From assembly GCF_038593855.1 (NCBI RefSeq), contig NZ_CP151996.1, positions 2,046,001 through 2,110,000 on the forward strand: 64,000 bases of DNA. Reading direction: 5' to 3'. Numbering within the stretch: the stretch's first letter is position 1; each line of letters starts with the position of its first letter. Origin of the DNA: Lysinibacillus sp. FSL M8-0337. GTDB taxonomy: Bacteria; Bacillota; Bacilli; Bacillales_A; Planococcaceae. The notes under the pieces are model-generated. The model did not search any database. It saw nothing but the letters and a program-made list of their open reading frames with translations, and had not been told where the DNA came from. The position numbers and the translations under genes were made by a program. Shown one piece after another: positions 59,650 through 64,000 of the stretch.

Positions 59650-60699
59650 ATGAAAGCAGCAGTTTGGTACGGAGAAAAAGACATTCGTATTGAGGACAGA
59701 GAATTAAAAGCTCTTAAAGATAATGAAGTTACAGTTCGTGTAGCTTGGGCTGGTATTTGTGGTAGTGATTTACATGAATATCAAGAAGGTCCTGTCTTTA
59801 TTCCAACAAAAGAAAAAGATGAATTAACTGGTGAAATCGCTCCACTTATTATGGGGCATGAATTTGCAGGAACTATTGAAAAAGTTGGTGCAAACGTTAC
59901 TAAGTTTAAAGTAGGCGATCGCGTTGCAATTAACCCAACATTAACGCACGGTAATAAACCTGAAGATATGGACGCTTATGATGGCTTTAGCTTCATCGGT
60001 TTACATGGCGATGGTGGCTTCACTACTTATGCAAATGCTCCTGAAAGTAATGTTTATTTACTACCTGAAACAATGACACTTGAAGATGGTGCACTTGTTG
60101 AACCGACAGCTGTAGCAGTACAAGCTGTAAAAGAGGGTAATTTACGTTTCGGTGATACTGTGGCGATTTTCGGTGCCGGCCCAATCGGCTTATTAACTGC
60201 TATTGCAGCTAAAGCAGCTGGTGCAAGTAAAATTATCGTATTAGATTTATCTGAAACACGTCTTGAAAAAGCAAAAGAACTTGGTGCAACGCACGTAATT
60301 AACTCTGGAGAAGTAGATGGTGTAGAAGCAATTCGCGCAATCGTTCCAGATGGTGTGGATGTATCATTTGAAGTTGCAGGTGTTGCGCCAACATTTAAAC
60401 AAGCAATCGATGCAACAAGAGCTCGCGGTACTATGGTTATTGTATCAATCTTTGCTCGTCCAATTGAATGGAATCCAATTCATTTAACAAATACAGGTGT
60501 GAAAATTACTTCAAGTATTGCTTACACACCAACATCATTCCAACAAACAGTTGATTTAATGGGCAGTGGTCAATTAAAACCTCAAGGAATTATTACTGGC
60601 CGTATTCAATTAGATGATATCGTTGAAAAAGGCTTTGAAGCTTTAACAAACGATAAATCACAAGCGAAAATTTTAGTAGAATTAAGCGGCGAGAAATAA
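59650..60699 (+). CDS. Zinc-dependent alcohol dehydrogenase, butanediol dehydrogenase-like
   Basis: The protein has 349 residues with CGGAGG before the ATG. The catalytic zinc motif is GICGSDLHEY with GHEFAG, and the NAD motif is GAGPIGLL. NxFIGLHGDGGF and the C-terminal half match (R,R)-butanediol/acetoin dehydrogenases (BdhA). The stretch where the structural zinc lobe with four cysteines should lie reads NPTLTHGNKPEDMDAYDGFSFIG, with no cysteine, so the structural zinc is absent. It likely interconverts acetoin and 2,3-butanediol; a related polyol substrate is possible. Confidence 0.85.
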   Translation: MKAAVWYGEKDIRIEDRELKALKDNEVTVRVAWAGICGSDLHEYQEGPVFIPTKEKDELTGEIAPLIMGHEFAGTIEKVGANVTKFKVGDRVAINPTLTHGNKPEDMDAYDGFSFIGLHGDGGFTTYANAPESNVYLLPETMTLEDGALVEPTAVAVQAVKEGNLRFGDTVAIFGAGPIGLLTAIAAKAAGASKIIVLDLSETRLEKAKELGATHVINSGEVDGVEAIRAIVPDGVDVSFEVAGVAPTFKQAIDATRARGTMVIVSIFARPIEWNPIHLTNTGVKITSSIAYTPTSFQQTVDLMGSGQLKPQGIITGRIQLDDIVEKGFEALTNDKSQAKILVELSGEK

Positions 60700-60728
60700 T
60701 ACTTATTTTTAATAAATTGTAAACAAGC

Positions 60729-60764
60729 AAGCACCTATTAGTGAGGACTAATAGGTGCTTTTTA
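60729..60764 (+). terminator. Intrinsic terminator of the dehydrogenase gene
   Basis: AAGCACCTATTAGT (60729-60742) pairs with ACTAATAGGTGCTT (60747-60760), followed by TTTT. Confidence 0.92.
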
Positions 60765-60797
60765 ATTGATAGGTTATTGCAATGTTTATTTTGAAAT

Positions 60798-60840
60798 CCC
60801 ATTCAGGCTGATGAAAGAAATTCTAATCAGCCTGAATGGG
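60798..60840. terminator. Inverted repeat before the methyltransferase stop
   Basis: CCCATTCAGGCTGAT (60798-60812) pairs with ATCAGCCTGAATGGG (60826-60840), a 15-base perfect stem. It may terminate the minus-strand methyltransferase; the T run on that strand is weak. Confidence 0.65.
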
Positions 60841-60871
60841 TTATTAATCATTTATTATGATAGAGAAGGCC

Positions 60872-61825
60872 TTATTGGCATAATAAAATCTGACGTAAGA
60901 AAGACTGTTTTTTCGCAATGCAGCGATCGGCGATAATGAAACCAGCATCATGTATTAAATCATCAATTGTTTCAATAGTAACGACAACTACTCTATCCGC
61001 AATTCGGCGAGCATGTTTAAGAATATTGTATTGATCTTCACGCGATGAATGGGTAAACAAATTATATGGTAAATCAATAATAGCTATATCATAGTGTTCT
61101 GTTATTTCTGAAATGGGACCTAAAGTAATCTTTCCTTGTAAACCAAAATAGGCTATATTTTCGCGAGAACCGCTACAAACAAAATGATTGATATCTCTTC
61201 CTTCAATATCAATACCCATAGAAAGAGCTTCTACTATTACCGTTCCTATACCACAGCAAGGGTCAATAGCACGAATATTTTGTGGCTGTGGAACGGCAAT
61301 ATTAGCAACGGCGCGAGCAACTCTTGTACTAAGTGCTGTTGAATAACTATTTGGTTTATGTAAATGTTTACGCCAAATGGACTCACTTTTCATATGTTTA
61401 CCGAAATACCATTTTCCATCTATTAAAATAAGACCAAAAATAACTTCAGGATAATTGAGATCAGGGTCTCCCTCGATACACAATCCTAGCTCGCGTTCTA
61501 TTCGTCGGCGCTCTGGCTGAGAAATTTTCTTTGTTTGACCTATAACAAAATTATTTAAACAAACTACCTTATAAGTTTTTTCACCAACTATTAAATTCTT
61601 CACTAATTTTTTTATATTTTCTACGCTATGGTCTTCAAACAGCACCTCAAGTCGATCTTGTATAAAAGGACTACGACTAGGGTCAACTTCTATATTGCTT
61701 ATCATATAGTTTGATGAGGAATCTACACCGAAAAAAGAGCGCATCTCCATTCTACATAAATCGTATTCATCTACATGATGGACATATGTGTATATATATT
61801 TATTGGTATGTTGTTCGTTAATCAA
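60872..61825 (-). CDS. TRM11-like SAM-dependent methyltransferase
   Basis: The protein has 317 residues. The N-terminal half (HVDEYDLCRMEMRSFFG..., KTYKVVCLNNF) resembles a THUMP-like domain. The C-terminal catalytic domain has SAM motif IDPCCGIGTVIVEALSMGIDIEGRDIN and the amino-methyltransferase motif DLPYN (N/D-P-P-Y type). LLTHSSREDQYNILKHA and the rest follow the TRM11 and RlmL/YcbY group of RNA N2-guanine or related methyltransferases. The exact RNA target is not visible. Confidence 0.82.
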   Translation of the reverse strand: MINEQHTNKYIYTYVHHVDEYDLCRMEMRSFFGVDSSSNYMISNIEVDPSRSPFIQDRLEVLFEDHSVENIKKLVKNLIVGEKTYKVVCLNNFVIGQTKKISQPERRRIERELGLCIEGDPDLNYPEVIFGLILIDGKWYFGKHMKSESIWRKHLHKPNSYSTALSTRVARAVANIAVPQPQNIRAIDPCCGIGTVIVEALSMGIDIEGRDINHFVCSGSRENIAYFGLQGKITLGPISEITEHYDIAIIDLPYNLFTHSSREDQYNILKHARRIADRVVVVTIETIDDLIHDAGFIIADRCIAKKQSFLRQILLCQ

Positions 61826-62168
61826 TGGGTTATCATCCTTTTCTATTATTGATCACTTGATATTGGTCAAATAATTGTAGATGTCTCTAGGCACTAAACT
61901 TCAAGTCTATCACAACTTCATCAATAATTGAAATGAACAAAAAAGCGTACGTTATTGTGGGCGATTTTGAACATTCTAAAAATAGAAAAGAGTCACTTCC
62001 CTAAAGAAAGTGACCCCAAAACAGGAGAGTTTTTGTAAAGGCTTTTTAAGCTTTACACTATTATTAATATGCAGAGGAAGTTATCAAGCTTTAGCCATTT
62101 GTCAGTGCAATAAAATAAAAAAATTTATACGGATGGCAGAGTGACAGTGAGAATGGGAATAGGGTGCT
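61826..62168. other. Intergenic region with hairpins
   Basis: GTCACTTTC-like arms (about 61990-62016, GTCACTT / AAAGTGAC) and an imperfect palindrome GTAAAGGCTTTTTAAGCTTTAC (62036-62057) lie here. They may terminate or regulate the flanking minus-strand genes. No gene is seen. Confidence 0.45.
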
Positions 62169-62501
62169 TTAACTAATTTTTGTGCCATTGGGTACTGATT
62201 GATCGGGTGTTAATAGAATGACATCTCCCTCTATCGGCACGCCACCGATTACGAGAACCTCTGATTTAAAACCTGCTACTCGCCGTGGTGGGAAATTGAC
62301 AACTGCAACTACTTGTTTGCCGATGATTTCATTTGGTGTATATCGTTTTGTAATTTGTGCAGAAGATTGCTTAATTCCTAATGTTTCACCAAAATCAATG
62401 CTCATTTTGATAGCGGGAACTCGTGCTTTTGGTAATTCTTCCGCTTCCATAACTGTACCGATTCGAATATCCAATGCAATAAAGTCTTCAATGGTCGCCA
62501 T
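62169..62501 (-). CDS. csaA: CsaA-type tRNA-binding chaperone
   Basis: The 110-residue protein has AAGGAGTG before the ATG. FIALDIRIGTVMEAEELPKARVPAIKMSIDFGETLGIKQSSAQIT and KQVVAVVNFPPRRVAGFKSEVLVIG are typical CsaA sequences, the anticodon-binding OB fold of the tRNA-binding domain. CsaA is a small dimeric chaperone linked to protein export in B. subtilis. The length matches the family. Confidence 0.93.
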   Translation of the reverse strand: MATIEDFIALDIRIGTVMEAEELPKARVPAIKMSIDFGETLGIKQSSAQITKRYTPNEIIGKQVVAVVNFPPRRVAGFKSEVLVIGGVPIEGDVILLTPDQSVPNGTKIS

Positions 62502-62796
62502 AATTTCACTCCTTAATAGGGGTTTTTGTAAATGTTAACATAGAAGGGCTTGTTATCCAAGAAACATCTCTATACATAATGAGAGAGGCTGTTTAGTTAC
62601 TATTAACGAGGATAAGGATTTCACAACCAACGTTACATAGTATACATATAAGGTGAACCTCTAGTTTAAGTGCCGTTACATCAAGGAGCAAACTCTATTT
62701 TACTGGTTACTTTTCCTTATTTTTAATCACTTATATAATAGTTATTTTCAGACCAACAAAAATTTTCCTGCGCAGATTCTAATTGGAACGAGCCAT

Positions 62797-63741
62797 TTAT
62801 AAATTTCCTTCATGATACATCGTTAAAATTTCTTTAGCCTGTTTCCGCATATGTTGGATTAATTCTTCTGGCTCAATAATCTTTGCATGTAATCCTAGTC
62901 TATAAAATAGAGGAGCGATAAAGTGAAGCTCACCTTCATCAATCGTCGCATCAATAGTACCAGTACCATTTTCGTTGATGGTCACGAAACCTTGGAAATT
63001 TGGCTCACTTAGACATTGACGTACGCCTTCTCTGGACAGTTCGACAAGCAATCTAATAGGGGTTTTTACTTCATATGAATCAAACCATTCTGCTAAATTT
63101 GTAAAATTGCTGTCGTCTTTTATGCTTGACACAATGGCATGGATACGATCCACTCGAAACAATAAAACTTTATCTTTATGAAAGTCGTATGCAGGCATAT
63201 ACCATAGCCCATTATGAGCATATACACCGATAGGACGAATATGCTTTGTTGTTATCGCTTTTTTTGAGTGGTATTGAATGTGAAGCTGACTTCCTTCAAT
63301 TGACGCATCTAAAACCTTTTTTAATAAAGGGGTATCGATTGTTCTCTTAGGATTCCAAAAGGTAATATAAGAACGAAGTTTATCTACTTTTGCTTGGGCA
63401 TCTTTTGGAAGTGAACGATATAGTTTATGCGAGACGGAGCGGATTTCAGCATCAAAAGGTAAATCACGATAATAATTGAGCGCTTGAAATGCAAAGAAAA
63501 TGGATACAACCTCTTCTTCTGTAAATAACATAGGTGGAAGTAGACGGGTTGTAATAACGGTATAACCTCCATTCCTCCCTTGTTCTGCATATATGGGTAA
63601 ACCCATATCGCTTAAATCCAATAAATCACGATGCACGGTTCGGACGGATATCTTAAATTCATCGGCTAGTTCTTGCGCTGTAAATTTTCTTTTCGCATTT
63701 ACAAATAGTAGAATATCTAATAAACGTTTTGCTTTAGACAT
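62797..63741 (-). CDS. HTH / WYL-domain transcriptional regulator (YafY-like)
   Basis: The protein has 314 residues from the ATG at 63741 (AGGTGAG upstream). Residues 1-60 are a winged HTH of the DeoR type (KAKRLLDILLFVNAKRKFTAQELADEFKISVRTVHRDLLDLSDMG). The middle carries the WYL domain (HIRPIGVYAHNGLWYMPAYDFHKDKVLLFRVDRI), and the C-terminal half is the WCX extension. It diverges from the DHFR-like gene at 63855 and probably regulates it, as is common for these pairs. Confidence 0.9.
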   Translation of the reverse strand: MSKAKRLLDILLFVNAKRKFTAQELADEFKISVRTVHRDLLDLSDMGLPIYAEQGRNGGYTVITTRLLPPMLFTEEEVVSIFFAFQALNYYRDLPFDAEIRSVSHKLYRSLPKDAQAKVDKLRSYITFWNPKRTIDTPLLKKVLDASIEGSQLHIQYHSKKAITTKHIRPIGVYAHNGLWYMPAYDFHKDKVLLFRVDRIHAIVSSIKDDSNFTNLAEWFDSYEVKTPIRLLVELSREGVRQCLSEPNFQGFVTINENGTGTIDATIDEGELHFIAPLFYRLGLHAKIIEPEELIQHMRKQAKEILTMYHEGNL

Positions 63742-63854
63742 ATTCTCACCTTTTCTTTTAATCATGCCATTACTTGTCATGTTTACTGTTTAGTATAGTT
63801 TGTGCTAATGATTTAATCAAAAGCAAAACGCTCATGAGAAAAGGAGACAACCCC

Positions 63855-64000
63855 ATGAATAGAAAAATTGTTTTATTTATTGCGACTAGTGTAGATGGAT
63901 TTATTGCGAAAGAGGATGATGACTTACAATGGTTATTAGAATCAGAAGGGGAAGGGGATAATGGGTACATGGATATGTATCAAACAATTGATACTATCAT
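63855..64000 (+). CDS. Dihydrofolate-reductase-like protein (RibD C-terminal family), partial
   Basis: The window ends inside this gene. AAAGGAGAC precedes the ATG, and the 48 readable residues (NRKIVLFIATSVDGFIAKEDDDLQWLLESEGEGD) match the N-terminus of YyaP-like DHFR/RibD_C proteins, with ATSVDGFIA as the cofactor-site strand. They are thought to be NADPH-dependent reductases of unknown substrate. It is divergent from the WYL regulator. Confidence 0.85.
   Translation, partial: MNRKIVLFIATSVDGFIAKEDDDLQWLLESEGEGDNGYMDMYQTIDTI

Overview
The window is low-GC Firmicute DNA from Lysinibacillus, most probably the L. sphaericus group. Strong Shine-Dalgarno sites, ATG/TTG/GTG starts, spore-type genes, FadR- and SOS-type operators of Bacillus form and NodB deacetylases all fit. 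The best single marker is a penicillin V acylase (57341-58357) whose sequence I recognise as the classical 'Bacillus sphaericus' enzyme. I saw no rRNA, tRNA or CRISPR array.

0-10 kb is ordinary metabolism and cell wall: a histidine phosphatase, a D-Ala-D-Ala carboxypeptidase, an SH3-NodB deacetylase, a hutG-gltS pair diverging from a LysR regulator with palindromic operators, and a FadR-box operon of acyl-CoA dehydrogenase, SDR and APH-like kinase. That operon has the same enzyme classes as the 4-hydroxyacyl-CoA pathway (LvaACD / ACAD10-11).

10-15 kb is a decaying polymorphic-toxin locus. It holds a broken S8 peptidase start, an orphan toxin tip, one live DUF2019-type immunity gene and an array of dead immunity copies, each followed by the same terminator-bearing tail. 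15-21 kb holds a P-type Ca ATPase and an SOS-box Y-family polymerase operon.

21-31 kb is an envelope-stress and antagonism block. A deacetylase - ECF sigma - RsiV-like operon resembles the lysozyme-responsive sigma-V system. It is followed by a tandem duplication of a small secreted protein gene that encloses an HNH toxin with a SUKH immunity gene, and then by three membrane proteins and an ATPase of an ABC system.

31-46 kb mixes a MarR/OhrR-type repressor (apparently with an ATT start) and a glutathione peroxidase, a phage-type lysozyme, a 566-residue orphan protein, spore-type small proteins, repeated coiled-coil microprotein cassettes, members of a candidate small-RNA/leader family, two dead copies of a D12-class adenine methylase and terminase remnants of a lost prophage.

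46-64 kb is mostly housekeeping: an ABC exporter, an SPFH/zinc-ribbon pair, DegV, a degenerate EAL protein (YkuI-like), an integrase remnant, TerB, penicillin V acylase, a butanediol-dehydrogenase-like enzyme, a TRM11-like methyltransferase, CsaA, and a WYL regulator divergent from a DHFR-like reductase that runs off the end. Nearly all product names come from motif recognition by eye; no database search was possible.
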